From Phocaeicola salanitronis DSM 18170 (lineage in GTDB: Bacteria > Bacteroidota > Bacteroidia > Bacteroidales > Bacteroidaceae), in assembly GCF_000190575.1 (NCBI RefSeq), contig NC_015164.1, positions 1,550,001-1,614,000 on the forward strand: a stretch of DNA of 64,000 nt, written 5' to 3'. The position numbers were made by a program, and so were the translations under genes. The notes beneath the pieces were generated by a model that saw only the letters and a list, made by a program, of their open reading frames with translations, was not told where the DNA came from and did not search any database. Positions within the stretch are counted from its first letter, which is position 1. Each line of letters starts with the position of its first letter. Of the stretch, positions 48,611 through 57,802 are shown in pieces.

Positions 48611-51442
48611 TTAATTTACCTTCAGTTCTTCCTTCAAAAACTTAGGCGTATAACCTTTCGGACTCAGTGCCACTTCTTCGGGCGTGCCGGCAGAAAGCAC
48701 CTCGCCTCCTCCCCTTCCGCCTTCGGGTCCCATATCAATGATATAATCCGCCATTTTAATGACGTCCAGGTTATGCTCAATGACAATCACCGTATTGCCC
48801 TTGTCCACCAGACGGTTCAGCACGTTCATCAGTACCCGGATGTCTTCGAAGTGCAAGCCTGTGGTCGGCTCGTCCAGAATATACACGGTCTTGCCTGTAT
48901 CGCGTTTCGAAAGTTCGGTGGCGAGCTTCACACGCTGGCTTTCGCCTCCCGACAAGGTAGTAGAGGGCTGTCCCAGCTTGATATAGCCCAACCCTACTTC
49001 CTGCAACACCTTAATCTTATTCAGAATCTGTGGCACGTTTTCGAAAAACTCTACCGCACGGTTGATGGTCATATCCAGCACATCGGCAATCGACTTTCCT
49101 TTGAAACGCACCTCCAGAGTCTCGCGGTTGTACCGCTTGCCGTGGCACACCTCACAAGGCACCAGCACATCGGGCAAGAAATTCATCTCAATGGTCTTGT
49201 AACCGTTTCCTCCGCATGCCTCACACCTGCCTCCTGACACATTGAACGAAAAGCGTCCGGGCTTGTATCCGCGCATCTTCGCTTCGGGAAGACTTACAAA
49301 GAGATTCCGGATATCGCTGAACACGCCCGTATAGGTAGCCGGATTGGAACGCGGCGTACGCCCCAACGGCGACTGGTCGACATTAACCACCTTATCAATG
49401 TATTCCAGCCCTTCGACGGCATCGTAAGGCAACGGGTCTTGCAACGAGCGGTAGAAATGTTGCGAGAGAATGGGCTGCAAGGTATCATTAATCAACGTAG
49501 ACTTGCCGCTTCCGGAAACCCCGGTCACGCAAATCAGCTTGCCCAACGGGAATTCCACATCGACATGCTTCAGGTTGTTTCCCCTCGCTCCCCGAATCCA
49601 AAGCGATTTCCCGTTTCCTTCCCGACGCTTGGCAGGCACTTCGATTCTCATTTGCCCGTTAAGGTATTGCGAGGTCAGCGTACTGGTCTTCAGCATCTCA
49701 GCTGGGGTTCCGGCGAAGACCACTTCCCCACCCAGCCGTCCGGCTTTTGGTCCCATATCGACAACATAATCAGCCGCAAGCATCATGTCCTTGTCGTGCT
49801 CTACCACAATGACGGTATTTCCCAAGTCGCGCAATTCCTTCAACGAATTTATCAGGCGGATATTGTCGCGCTGGTGAAGCCCGATGCTCGGCTCGTCGAG
49901 GATATACAACACGTTTACCAGTTGCGACCCTATCTGCGTGGCAAGGCGGATGCGCTGGCTCTCGCCTCCCGAAAGGCTGACCGAAGAACGGTTGAGCGAC
50001 AGGTAATCCAACCCCACATCCAGCAGGAACTTCAGGCGGGTACGGATTTCTTTCAAGATTTCCGCTGCAATCAGGCGCTGCTTCTCTTCCAGAAAAGGCT
50101 CCACATGCTGCAGCCATGCATACAGCTCGCTGATGTCCATCGTTGCCAATTGATAGATATTCTTATCGTGAATGCGGAAATGCAACGCCTCCTTATTCAG
50201 CCGCGCCCCCTTGCATTCGGGACATACATCGGTCTTGGCAAACTGGTCCGCCCATTTCTGTGCGGTAGCCGAAGCCTCCCGGTCCTGCATCAGCTGGATA
50301 TATTTGACAATTCCCTCGTACGTCACAAAATAATCGGACGAAGCATGTATCAGGGAATCTTTTATCTTCAGACGTTCGTCGCATCCGTACAATATCTCGT
50401 TAATGGCATCCTCGGGCAACTGGTTGACCGGCGTCTTCAGGTTTGCGTCATACCGTTCGAGCAAGGCATCGATTTGCCAGAATATCATGCCGTTCTTATA
50501 CTTTCCCAAGGGAGCAATCGCCCCTTCGTAGACCGAGAGGGAACGGTTGGGAATCACTTTGTCCACATCTATCAGATTGACGTAGCCCAATCCCTTGCAA
50601 CGCGGGCACGCACCCTGAGGCGAATTGAAAGAGAAATTATGAGGAGCCGGCTCCTTGTACGAAAGTCCCGTGACGGGACACATCAGCCGCTTGCTGTAAT
50701 GGCGTACGCTTTCGGTCTGCGCATCGAGTATCATCAGCAGCCCGTCACCCTGCTGCATTGCCGTAGCCACGCTCTGTTTCAGGCGTTTCTCCTCTTTGTC
50801 CGTCACCACGGTCTTATCGATAACCACCTCGATATCATGGTTCTTGTAACGGTCCAGCTTCATGCCATGCACGATTTCCTTCACCTCTCCGTCGACCCGC
50901 ACATACAGGTAGCCTTTCTTCCGTACCTGCTCAAACAATTCCTTGTAGTGCCCTTTCCGGGTACGCACCAACGGTGCCAGGATATAAATGCGTTTTCCTT
51001 TATAATCACGGCGGATAAGGTCGAGAATCTGCTCCTCGGTATATTTCACCATTTTCTCTCCCGAAAGGTAAGAATAAGCGATGCCCGCACGCGCGAACAA
51101 CAAGCGCAGGTAGTCATAGATTTCGGTAGTGGTCCCGACCGTAGAGCGAGGATTCTTGTTCGTGGTCTTCTGCTCAATGGAAATCACCGGACTCAACCCC
51201 GTAATCTTATCCACATCGGGCCGCTCCATTCCTCCCAGGAAATTGCGGGCGTATGCCGAGAAAGTCTCGATATACCTGCGCTGCCCCTCGGCAAAAATGG
51301 TATCGAACGCCAACGAAGACTTTCCGCTTCCGCTCAATCCGGTGATAACCGTCAGGCTGTCGCGAGGTATGTCTACATCTATATTTTTCAAATTGTGCAC
51401 CCGGGCTCCCTGTACACTGATTGTTTCCTTTTCTTCTTTCAT
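48611..51442 (-). CDS. uvrA: Excinuclease ABC subunit UvrA
   Basis: A 943-residue damage-recognition ATPase of nucleotide excision repair. Two ABC modules (GLSGSGKSSLAFDTI near residue 33 and GVSGSGKSTLIND near 640), zinc fingers CPVTGLSYKEPAPHNFSFNSPQG-type and CEACGGNGYKTIEMNFLPDVLVPCEVC, and two LSGGESQR signatures. Full length. ATG 51442. Confidence 0.97.
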   Translation of the reverse strand: MKEEKETISVQGARVHNLKNIDVDIPRDSLTVITGLSGSGKSSLAFDTIFAEGQRRYIETFSAYARNFLGGMERPDVDKITGLSPVISIEQKTTNKNPRSTVGTTTEIYDYLRLLFARAGIAYSYLSGEKMVKYTEEQILDLIRRDYKGKRIYILAPLVRTRKGHYKELFEQVRKKGYLYVRVDGEVKEIVHGMKLDRYKNHDIEVVIDKTVVTDKEEKRLKQSVATAMQQGDGLLMILDAQTESVRHYSKRLMCPVTGLSYKEPAPHNFSFNSPQGACPRCKGLGYVNLIDVDKVIPNRSLSVYEGAIAPLGKYKNGMIFWQIDALLERYDANLKTPVNQLPEDAINEILYGCDERLKIKDSLIHASSDYFVTYEGIVKYIQLMQDREASATAQKWADQFAKTDVCPECKGARLNKEALHFRIHDKNIYQLATMDISELYAWLQHVEPFLEEKQRLIAAEILKEIRTRLKFLLDVGLDYLSLNRSSVSLSGGESQRIRLATQIGSQLVNVLYILDEPSIGLHQRDNIRLINSLKELRDLGNTVIVVEHDKDMMLAADYVVDMGPKAGRLGGEVVFAGTPAEMLKTSTLTSQYLNGQMRIEVPAKRREGNGKSLWIRGARGNNLKHVDVEFPLGKLICVTGVSGSGKSTLINDTLQPILSQHFYRSLQDPLPYDAVEGLEYIDKVVNVDQSPLGRTPRSNPATYTGVFSDIRNLFVSLPEAKMRGYKPGRFSFNVSGGRCEACGGNGYKTIEMNFLPDVLVPCEVCHGKRYNRETLEVRFKGKSIADVLDMTINRAVEFFENVPQILNKIKVLQEVGLGYIKLGQPSTTLSGGESQRVKLATELSKRDTGKTVYILDEPTTGLHFEDIRVLMNVLNRLVDKGNTVIVIEHNLDVIKMADYIIDMGPEGGRGGGEVLSAGTPEEVALSPKGYTPKFLKEELKVN

Positions 51443-51465
51443 ATCTTCTCAATGATATATCCTTG

Positions 51466-51473
51466 CAAAGATA
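51466..51473 (-). promoter_or_regulatory. -7 element for uvrA
   Basis: Minus strand TATCTTTG (TAnnTTTG), 23 bases before the uvrA start. It lies between uvrA and the end of the radical-SAM gene upstream. Confidence 0.6.
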
Positions 51474-51519
51474 GGGATTATTACGTTTTCCGCCAATACC
51501 TTGCCCGCATTTCGATGCA

Positions 51520-52527
51520 TCAAAACGTCCATACACCTGCAATATCCGCCCCACATGCCGGACATATACCCGAAAAGCTTCCGGAAGAGACGGCATACCC
51601 TTCGCGCTTGACCAGCAAACTTCCGCACTTCGGGCAATAAGTGTTTTCGGCATCCGCCAACGAAGTATTGCCTATATACACAAAGCGCATGCCTTCTTCT
51701 TGCGCCATCCGCCAGGCAGAGAGCAAAGCCGATAAGGGAGTGGCATCGATGTTCTGCAATTTATAGCGGGGAAAGAAGCGGCTGATATGCAAGGGATTGT
51801 CCGCAAATCCGTGTTCCATTAACCAATGACACATTGCACGAATGTCTTCTTCTCCGTCACTGATACCGGGAATCAGAAGACGGGTAATCTCTATCCACAC
51901 GCCGGCATCACGCATTGCCAATAAGGTGTCCAATATCGGCTGGAGCCGGACACGGCTTACCTTCCGGTAAACCTCGTCTGAAAATGATTTCAAATCGATG
52001 TTTACGGCATCGATAAAAGGCAGAAGGTCGCGTAAAGGCGCTTCATTCACATAGCCAGCCGTTACCAGCACGTTCTTCAGTCCGGCCTCTTGGCAAGCCG
52101 AAGCACAATCGCGCACATATTCCAGATACGTAAGCGGCTCGGTATAGGTATATGCCACCGCACTGCATCCGTACTTCTTAGCCAGGCGTACACAATCTTC
52201 GGGAAGCAAGGTCTGAGAAGGGATTTCCATCGGAGAAACCTGCGATACAGACCAGTTCTGGCAATTCAGGCACGAAAGGTTACACCCCGCCGAAGCGATA
52301 GAGAAACAAGTCGCTCCCGGCAAGAAATGAAACAAGGGTTTCTTTTCCATCGGGTCGGCGTGCATAGCGCATATACGTGCGTATGCCAACGAATATAGGT
52401 GCCCTCCCCGATTCATACGGCTCCGGCACCTCCCGCACTTAGCTTCATCTATCTTGCACCGGTGCGGGCAGAGCACACATACCACCGTCCCGTCGGGATT
52501 CGAAATATAATAAGCCGCTTCTTTCAT
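51520..52527 (-). CDS. AmmeMemoRadiSam system radical-SAM enzyme
   Basis: A 335-residue cytoplasmic radical-SAM protein. An N-terminal cysteine-rich part (CVLCPHRCKIDEAKCGRC) precedes the SAM 4Fe-4S motif CNLSCLNC (residues ~83-90), and the C-terminus has a rubredoxin-like pair CPKCGSLL and CPACG. This is the radical-SAM member (AmrS) of the AmmeMemoRadiSam set; its reaction is unknown. ATG 52527 (MKEAAYYIS) leaves 22 bp to the upstream Memo/AMMECR1 gene; the longer frame to 52593 would overlap it. Confidence 0.92.
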   Translation of the reverse strand: MKEAAYYISNPDGTVVCVLCPHRCKIDEAKCGRCRSRMNRGGHLYSLAYARICAMHADPMEKKPLFHFLPGATCFSIASAGCNLSCLNCQNWSVSQVSPMEIPSQTLLPEDCVRLAKKYGCSAVAYTYTEPLTYLEYVRDCASACQEAGLKNVLVTAGYVNEAPLRDLLPFIDAVNIDLKSFSDEVYRKVSRVRLQPILDTLLAMRDAGVWIEITRLLIPGISDGEEDIRAMCHWLMEHGFADNPLHISRFFPRYKLQNIDATPLSALLSAWRMAQEEGMRFVYIGNTSLADAENTYCPKCGSLLVKREGYAVSSGSFSGICPACGADIAGVWTF

Positions 52528-52549
52528 CCGTATCGTTTTATTTTCCTTT

Positions 52550-54040
52550 TTATTCGCCGAATACAATCGCCTCGTACACATAGAGTTCCGCATCCTTCCA
52601 GCCGTTCCAAGCCAGACCTGCCTTATCGCGTGCGCAATGCCCCAAGAATTCTTCTTTTGTCCATCCCGTTTCCCCTGCCACCTGAGGAAGGAACGTCCCC
52701 CGATGCTCTCCTTTTATGATATAGATGCCATGCCGCCCCAACTGGAACTCATCGATGGATTGAATCTTCCGCAAAGGGGAAAGCACCGAAATCTCGATAT
52801 CAATGTCTTTCATCTCGCTTTCTTCTACGGGATAGAAGCGCGGGTCTTCGAATGCGGCAAGTTTAGCCATATTAGCGACAAGACGGTGCAAAGGCAAAAA
52901 GCCTATCAGATTCCCGATACATCCCCGCAACTTTCCTCCCTTATGAAGGGTGACGAACGCACCGCAATGTTGTTGCAACGCAGGACTCATCTTCGTAGAA
53001 TCGTAGGGCAAATCCGTCCGTCGGGCAAGTGCATAGTCAATGCTCCTACGGGCAATTTGCAAAAGTTGCGCCTTCTCATCCTCTGCCAGCACAAATGCAC
53101 CTGTTTCTTCCTTCTTTACTATCGAAAAAGCATGATAGCCTACCACCCTGTCTTTATCTCCATAAACGGCATCGCCCGAATTGCAATAAGCCAAATGGCG
53201 GACTTGCAAATCCTTGCGTCCCTCCATTAATGAAAGGAGTACGGCGATAGGGCTTTGCCCGCACGCACTGGTCAACAATTGGGGCACACCCTCGCGGGCA
53301 TTCATCTCCAACGCATCCAGAAACTTCCGGAGCGAACCGCTCTCAATTGCTTCTCCCGTGGCTTTATCTACCCGGTTGGCATCCTCGTACGAAGGATAAT
53401 GCGAGAAGTCACTACTGATAACGAACAGATTATCCGAAGTAAAATAAGGCTGCAAAGCCTGGGCGATTCTTCTTAACTTTGCCAAGTCTTGCGTACCTAT
53501 GATAATCGGTACGATGGAAGGGACATCGCGCAAATGTACTTGCAAGAGGGGCAATTGAACTTCCAGACAATGTTCACGGACGTGCGCCTCAGGCACATAG
53601 GTAAAGACTGTATCGGCACGCAGCAATGCATCGCATGCCTCCTTGTCTACTTGCACTTCACCCAACGGTGTAGCATAACTACCGAAAGCACCGTTCACCG
53701 AAGCACCGTCGAATGCAGCCCGATGGCTGGGACCGAGCAAGAATATCCGCTTATAAGCAGCATCCGCAGGGATTGCCTTTATGGCTTTGGATGCAATCGC
53801 ACCCGAATAAACATAACCGGCATGCGGAACAATCACCGCTTGCATTTCCTTATCCGGTTCTACCGAAGAAGCATCGGACATGAACGATACTATCATCTTT
53901 CTCAACGTATCCGCCTTTGCCGGATAAAAAGCACCGGCAACCGCCGGCATACGGACACGCTTTTCACCCGAAGTACAGGCGTTTCCAATACTGTGTATCA
54001 TAATCAATAGGATTAAAACAAACTTTCCTTTCGTATGCAT
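52550..54040 (-). CDS. Memo-AMMECR1 fusion protein (AmmeMemoRadiSam B and A)
   Basis: A 496-residue fusion. Residues ~27-300 are the Memo domain (related to class III extradiol dioxygenases): VPHAGYVYSG, LLGPSHR, ISSDFSHYPS, SACGQSPI. Residues ~320-496 are an AMMECR1 domain with the hallmark LRGCIGNL. Start ATG 54040 gives an N-terminus (MHTKGKFVLILLIMIHSIG) like a signal peptide ending NAC, suggesting export, possibly as a lipoprotein though the -3 residue is unusual. It precedes the radical-SAM gene and is likely co-transcribed. Confidence 0.92.
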   Translation of the reverse strand: MHTKGKFVLILLIMIHSIGNACTSGEKRVRMPAVAGAFYPAKADTLRKMIVSFMSDASSVEPDKEMQAVIVPHAGYVYSGAIASKAIKAIPADAAYKRIFLLGPSHRAAFDGASVNGAFGSYATPLGEVQVDKEACDALLRADTVFTYVPEAHVREHCLEVQLPLLQVHLRDVPSIVPIIIGTQDLAKLRRIAQALQPYFTSDNLFVISSDFSHYPSYEDANRVDKATGEAIESGSLRKFLDALEMNAREGVPQLLTSACGQSPIAVLLSLMEGRKDLQVRHLAYCNSGDAVYGDKDRVVGYHAFSIVKKEETGAFVLAEDEKAQLLQIARRSIDYALARRTDLPYDSTKMSPALQQHCGAFVTLHKGGKLRGCIGNLIGFLPLHRLVANMAKLAAFEDPRFYPVEESEMKDIDIEISVLSPLRKIQSIDEFQLGRHGIYIIKGEHRGTFLPQVAGETGWTKEEFLGHCARDKAGLAWNGWKDAELYVYEAIVFGE

Positions 54041-54343
54041 GGCATCTCTCTTTATGCCGATAAATATAGCATAAAACCGGCACTCTATCAAGTCCGACTG
54101 ACTTTTTTTCTTCTTTCCTGCCAAATAGGCAATCCCTTATGACAAACTTCTTCCTTCCGGCTCTCCGAAAGTTTAAAAGCAAAGGCATTTTGTTTAAAAT
54201 AGTTTTCGCAAGTTTAAAAAACAAGCCATGCCGTCTGGCGGCACAGAGTTTGCACATCTGTAAGTGAACTTCGGAAGCCGAAAGGCAGAGGGAGTTCAAA
54301 AAGAATTGATAAACAAAGAACTTAAAAATAGGAGATTAAGATT

Positions 54344-54781
54344 ATGACACCGAGCAGAAGAAATTACAGTCAAGAATGGTTACCGAGTATTTTCAATGAC
54401 TTTTTCGATAACGATTGGATGGTAAAGGCCAACGCAACGGCACCTGCTATCAATGTTATAGAAAGCGACACCGACTACAAGGTAGAAGTCGCAGCTCCGG
54501 GTATGACGAAAGAGGATTTCAACATCCACTTGAGTGAAGACAACGAATTGGTCATCTCGATGGAAAAGAAGACCGAAAACAACGAAGAAGACAAGCAGAA
54601 CAAGAAGTACTTGCGCCGCGAGTTCTCTTATACGAAGTTCCAACAGGCATTGGTTCTTCCGGACGATGTAGAAAAAGACAAAATCAACGCCAACGTCACC
54701 AACGGTGTATTGACCATCGAATTGCCGAAACGTACGCCTGAAGAAAAAGCCAAAATCAACAAAGTGATTGAAATTCATTAA
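54344..54781 (+). CDS. Hsp20 small heat-shock protein
   Basis: A 145-residue alpha-crystallin protein: variable N-terminus, then the crystallin core from ~35 (NVIESDTDYKVEVAAPGMTKEDFNIHL) ending NGVLTIELPKRTPEEK, with an I-x-I-like tail (INKVIEIH). ATP-independent holdase. The ~217-bp leader region has no TAnnTTTG box in a sensible position but has a CTTCGGAAGCCGAAAG hairpin near 54270, so heat regulation by another sigma factor or RNA structure is possible. A strong terminator follows. Confidence 0.95.
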   Translation: MTPSRRNYSQEWLPSIFNDFFDNDWMVKANATAPAINVIESDTDYKVEVAAPGMTKEDFNIHLSEDNELVISMEKKTENNEEDKQNKKYLRREFSYTKFQQALVLPDDVEKDKINANVTNGVLTIELPKRTPEEKAKINKVIEIH

Positions 54782-54799
54782 TAGTAACCAGTAGGCGGG

Positions 54800-54840
54800 A
54801 GCCGGAAACATCACACGATTAGATGTTTCCGGCTTTTTTA
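54800..54840 (+). terminator. Intrinsic terminator after hsp20
   Basis: AGCCGGAAACAT (54800-54811) pairs perfectly with ATGTTTCCGGCT (54823-54834), followed by TTTTTTATTTT. Confidence 0.92.
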
Positions 54841-54872
54841 TTTTACCCCTACATGGGCCATTTGCGGAATTC

Positions 54873-55124
54873 ATGCGAATCAGGAGTTAAACGTAGTTAT
54901 GTTCCACAGGAGTTATCACTTCGTTCAGGAGTTATACTTCACGCGGTATTTATTTTGTGCATTTTGTATAAGCTACTAGTAGAGACGATTGCACATCGTC
55001 TCTGCACATCGTCTCTGCACATCGTCTCTACAGAAGCGGCGCAAAAAGGTATTGGCATCTAACTCCCAGCCCGCACCGGCGGGCGATAACTACCTATAAC
55101 TCCCTTTTAACTCCTGATTGGCAT
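54873..55124. repeat. AATCAGGAGTTA repeat family, copy 2 (252 bp)
   Basis: Inverse of the copy at 19912-20111 with the same outer arms and inner GAGACGAT/ATCGTCTC palindrome; here the unit GCACATCGTCTCT occurs three times in tandem and an extra CCCGCACCGGCGGGC hairpin is present. Just before it (54845-54872) is a right-end fragment of the GAATATCCGCA palindrome family. The whole 54835-55204 gap is repeat. Confidence 0.85.
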
Positions 55125-55135
55125 AATTCAATCTT

Positions 55136-55168
55136 TTATAGCGAAACAATATTGATTTGCGAAAAATA
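55136..55168. repeat. Single arm of the TATAGT-type element
   Basis: TATAGCGAAACAATATTGAT followed by TTGCGAAAAAT matches the outer arm of the elements at 24667 and 63082. No partner arm was found nearby. Confidence 0.6.
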
Positions 55169-55204
55169 ATGTATGCAAATATTCGCTTTTTATTTCGGAT
55201 TGAC

Positions 55205-55212
55205 TATATTTG
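55205..55212 (+). promoter_or_regulatory. -7 element for the acetyltransferase gene
   Basis: TATATTTG (TAnnTTTG), 42 bases before the ATG at 55255. Confidence 0.55.
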
Positions 55213-55254
55213 TCGAAGACGGACATACAACCGACATCCTTGTAGACAAGTGTA

Positions 55255-55722
55255 ATGAATATGGAAATAACAGAAATAAAAACCGACAAGAAACAATACC
55301 TTGACCTTCTGCTGCTGGCAGACGAACAAGAATCGATGATTGACCGCTACCTGGAAAGAGGTACAATGCATGTCATGCACCACGGAACAGATACCATAGG
55401 CATCGCCGTTGTAACGGACGAAGGAAACAAGGTATGCGAACTGAAAAACCTGGCTATTGCACCCTCTTTCCAACGGCATGGTTACGGACAGGAAATGATA
55501 AGCTATCTGTGCCGACTCTACAGCAAGCAGTTTACAACAATGATGGTAGGAACCGGAAACAGCATACAAACGGTCTCGTTTTACAAAAGCTGTGGTTTCA
55601 CCTATTCGCATACGGTACCGGACTTCTTCACGCTCCACTATGACCATCCCATCATAGAAGACGGAAAAGTACTTACAGACATGCTGTATTTCCAGAAAAA
55701 TCTGGCTTTTCCTTCATCTTGA
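55255..55722 (+). CDS. GNAT-family N-acetyltransferase
   Basis: A 155-residue acetyl-CoA-dependent transferase. Motif A is CELKNLAIAPSFQRHGYGQEMI (residues ~61-82, with Q/R-x-x-G-x-G/A), and motif B is SFYKSCGFTYS. Acceptor unknown. A second ATG three codons in is an equally possible start. Confidence 0.88.
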   Translation: MNMEITEIKTDKKQYLDLLLLADEQESMIDRYLERGTMHVMHHGTDTIGIAVVTDEGNKVCELKNLAIAPSFQRHGYGQEMISYLCRLYSKQFTTMMVGTGNSIQTVSFYKSCGFTYSHTVPDFFTLHYDHPIIEDGKVLTDMLYFQKNLAFPSS

Positions 55723-55767
55723 AATTTCATTAGCAGAAGTATATCATATCGTGCGTAAGCCCCGATA

Positions 55768-56730
55768 TCACTCCGGCTCAATCTCATTGGGCGAAGGAAG
55801 CTGCTTCCAGCCTTCACCGAACGTATCGTAAGCATCGGTCACTACCACGAAGGCACGCGGGTCGGCAAGCTTTATCGTGGCTTTCACGCCCGCCACTTCC
55901 TTGTAGCTCACTACCAAGAAAATCATTTCCTTCTCCTTCTTCGTGTACAAGCCGCTGCTCTTAATACATGTAGCGGTACGGTCCAAATCATTCAAGATAT
56001 ACTTATGCAAATCTGGCAACTCCTTCTCGCTGATAACGAATATCAGCTTGTCGTTCTTCGAGCCGTTTATCATATAAGCTATCACCCGCGATACGATGAA
56101 GATAGCTATCAACGAATACAAAGACAAATAAACGGAAGGTTCCTCGGATACTTCTCCGCTTCCCAATCCGAACCCAATCACCAACAAACCAAAGCAGACA
56201 ACGATCCCGTCCACCAGCAATATCGCCCGCGAGAAACGGATGTGCATGTACTTCTGAAGCATCATTGCCACAATATCGCTCCCACCCGTAGTAGCCTGAT
56301 TCTTCACCACAATACCGCTCCCGATACCTATCAGTACGGCACCCATCACGCAGGTCAGCATCAGATGGTCCGACAAGTCCATAATGCCTCCCAAAAGCTG
56401 AGACGGGTCAAGCGCATGCAAAGCTTCTTCCGTAGGATATACCAGACGCGACATGATGTTCATCAACAAAGGAGTGGTCAATGCAGCCGCAATGGTACGC
56501 GCCCCCAGCTTCGTGCCTAAAAAGATGACCGAAAGGATAAGCAACGGAATATCGAACATATACCCGAACGTACCTACCTGAACGGAAGGAAACAGGTTAT
56601 GCAACACGATACTCGCCCCATACACACCTCCCGGCACAATGTTATATGGATTGATAAAAAACACAAAACCTGCCGCCAGGATGATACATCCCAGCAAAAT
56701 ATTCAGCCAACCGTTTATTTCTTTCTTCAT
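55768..56730 (-). CDS. YitT-family membrane protein (DUF2179 C-terminus)
   Basis: A 320-residue protein with five or six N-terminal membrane segments (INGWLNILLGCIILAAGF, NPYNIVPGGVYGASIV) and a soluble DUF2179-like domain after ~220 (KLIFVISEKELPDLHKYIL ... GLYTKKEKEMIFLVVSYKE). Function unknown. The ATG at 56730 leaves a 16-base leader from the predicted transcription start; the ATG at 56742 would be almost leaderless. Confidence 0.9.
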   Translation of the reverse strand: MKKEINGWLNILLGCIILAAGFVFFINPYNIVPGGVYGASIVLHNLFPSVQVGTFGYMFDIPLLILSVIFLGTKLGARTIAAALTTPLLMNIMSRLVYPTEEALHALDPSQLLGGIMDLSDHLMLTCVMGAVLIGIGSGIVVKNQATTGGSDIVAMMLQKYMHIRFSRAILLVDGIVVCFGLLVIGFGLGSGEVSEEPSVYLSLYSLIAIFIVSRVIAYMINGSKNDKLIFVISEKELPDLHKYILNDLDRTATCIKSSGLYTKKEKEMIFLVVSYKEVAGVKATIKLADPRAFVVVTDAYDTFGEGWKQLPSPNEIEPE

Positions 56731-56752
56731 ATACAAACTCATTTTTATGCAG

Positions 56753-56784
56753 CAAATATACAAAGAAAGATTCAGATAAGCAAG
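56753..56784 (-). promoter_or_regulatory. Promoter for the YitT-family gene
   Basis: Minus strand CTTG (56784-56781), 20-bp spacer, TATATTTG (56760-56753): a 3-of-4 match at -33 and full match at -7. Confidence 0.65.
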
Positions 56785-56941
56785 TGCTCATTTCATCTTC
56801 TAAAGTCAACCAGAAGTGATTTTATAGTAAAATCTGTGTCCGTCTGTCCCCGTCTGCATTCTTTTATATTTTACGCGGTATGAAATTGTGCATTTTCTCA
56901 CCACAGAAGACACAGGTACACAGAATCTTTTAAATTTTTAT

Positions 56942-57058
56942 GAATGTCCGCATTTTGCCAATTAACTTGTAGGGACAGGGTTTGCCTGCCCGAATACATC
57001 CACGCAGGCGAATACGGACGGGCGAACCCCGCCCTTACATTGGCTCATTGCGGAATTC
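56942..57058. repeat. GAATATCCGCA palindrome family, variant (117 bp)
   Basis: Outer arms GAATGTCCGCA and TGCGGAATTC with a GTAGGGACAGGGTTTGCCTG stem and its inverse GGGCGAACCCCGCCCTTAC. Same plan as the 127-bp copies with a different stem sequence. Confidence 0.75.
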
Positions 57059-57240
57059 AATAAATAACATCTCTACCGGCCAAAACATTATAAGCTAATT
57101 GACTTATAAAATGGGGAAATAAGTAATTTAGCTTATTATGATGCGTTATAAGTCCTTAGTCTTATCTCGTTTAACTATCCTATTTTGAAAAGTATCTAGT
57201 GAAATCAAGAAAAGACACGCAACCAAGAGCCCCCGTAAAC

Positions 57241-57328
57241 GAACATAAGTGATACGCCTGACTCACTTATGTAAATCACCCGACTCACTTATGTTAAACG
57301 GGCAACTCACTTATGTTCGTCAAAACGC
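57241..57328. repeat. Array C: four 22-bp units
   Basis: TCACTTATGT starts at 57263, 57285 and 57307, exactly 22 bp apart, each followed by 12 variable bases; the first unit (57241) carries the inverse ACATAAGTGA. Total 88 bp, the same size and period as arrays A and B with unrelated sequence. Confidence 0.8.
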
Positions 57329-57342
57329 ATGCTTCGTTACCC

Positions 57343-57410
57343 CCAAGCACACAAAAAACGAATACGGCAAGCCAAGAAAAATTTTTCGTAGAAATTCAAA
57401 ACAAGTTCTA
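57343..57410. mobile_element. MITE remnant (right end)
   Basis: About 68 bp with clear similarity to the right third of the MITE (AAGCACACA ... GGCAAGCCAAGAAAAA ... GAAATTCAAAACAAGTTCT) but with many substitutions and a decayed terminal repeat. An old, truncated copy. Confidence 0.7.
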
Positions 57411-57521
57411 AATTTCTCATGCCATTTGTTTATCTTTACTGCGGATTTGAGTAACGCAATGCTTATTATCTTAGTAAAGCTCGTTTCTATTCATCTTTAT
57501 AAAAAGATAAGGAAACCTTGA

Positions 57522-57713
57522 GAAGCTGTTTTGAATTTATCGTACGATAATTTGGGATGAGTTTTTGAGGCATTTTCGCTTCTGTGATGAGGAAGATAGC
57601 GGGCTATCTGACGAAGAACAGGAGCGAAAAAGACCAAAAAATCGCCCAAAGCACGCACGAAAACGGATACATCAAGCCAAGAAAAACTTTTTGGAGAAAT
57701 TCAAAACAGCTTC
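57522..57713. mobile_element. MITE-like element, copy 3 (192 bp)
   Basis: Perfect 17-bp terminal repeats GAAGCTGTTTTGAATTT, flanked by TGA duplications (57519-57521, 57714-57716). It ends 89 bp before the AlbA_2 gene. Confidence 0.9.
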
Positions 57714-57752
57714 TGAATATAATGAATCGGCGGACTTGACCACTTTTTTGTT

Positions 57753-57775
57753 AATAGTCAGTTTAACAGACTATT
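57753..57775. promoter_or_regulatory. Dyad upstream of the AlbA_2 gene
   Basis: AATAGTC (57753-57759) and GACTATT (57769-57775) form a 7-bp inverted repeat 28 bases before the ATG. It could be an operator for the winged-helix protein encoded next. Speculative. Confidence 0.35.
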
Positions 57776-57802
57776 GCTGGCGGAAATCAAATAAAAACGG
57801 AT

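Larger units (their letters stand above)
56785..57802. other. 1-kb spacer filled with repeats and element remnants
   Basis: In order: a half-arm TATAGTAAAATCTG (56825), a CACAGAAGACACAG palindrome fragment, a variant of the GAATATCCGCA palindrome (56942-57058), an unassigned AT-rich stretch with TAAGCTAATTGACTTAT-like dyads (57080-57150), array C (57241-57328), a MITE remnant (57343-57410), ~110 bp with nothing recognised, MITE copy 3 (57522-57713), and a short dyad before the AlbA_2 gene. No gene is evident. Confidence 0.7.

Noticed and set aside
57241-57328. CRISPR-like array
   Set aside because: Repeats are 10 bp and spacers 12 bp, only three direct units are present, and no cas gene is nearby.
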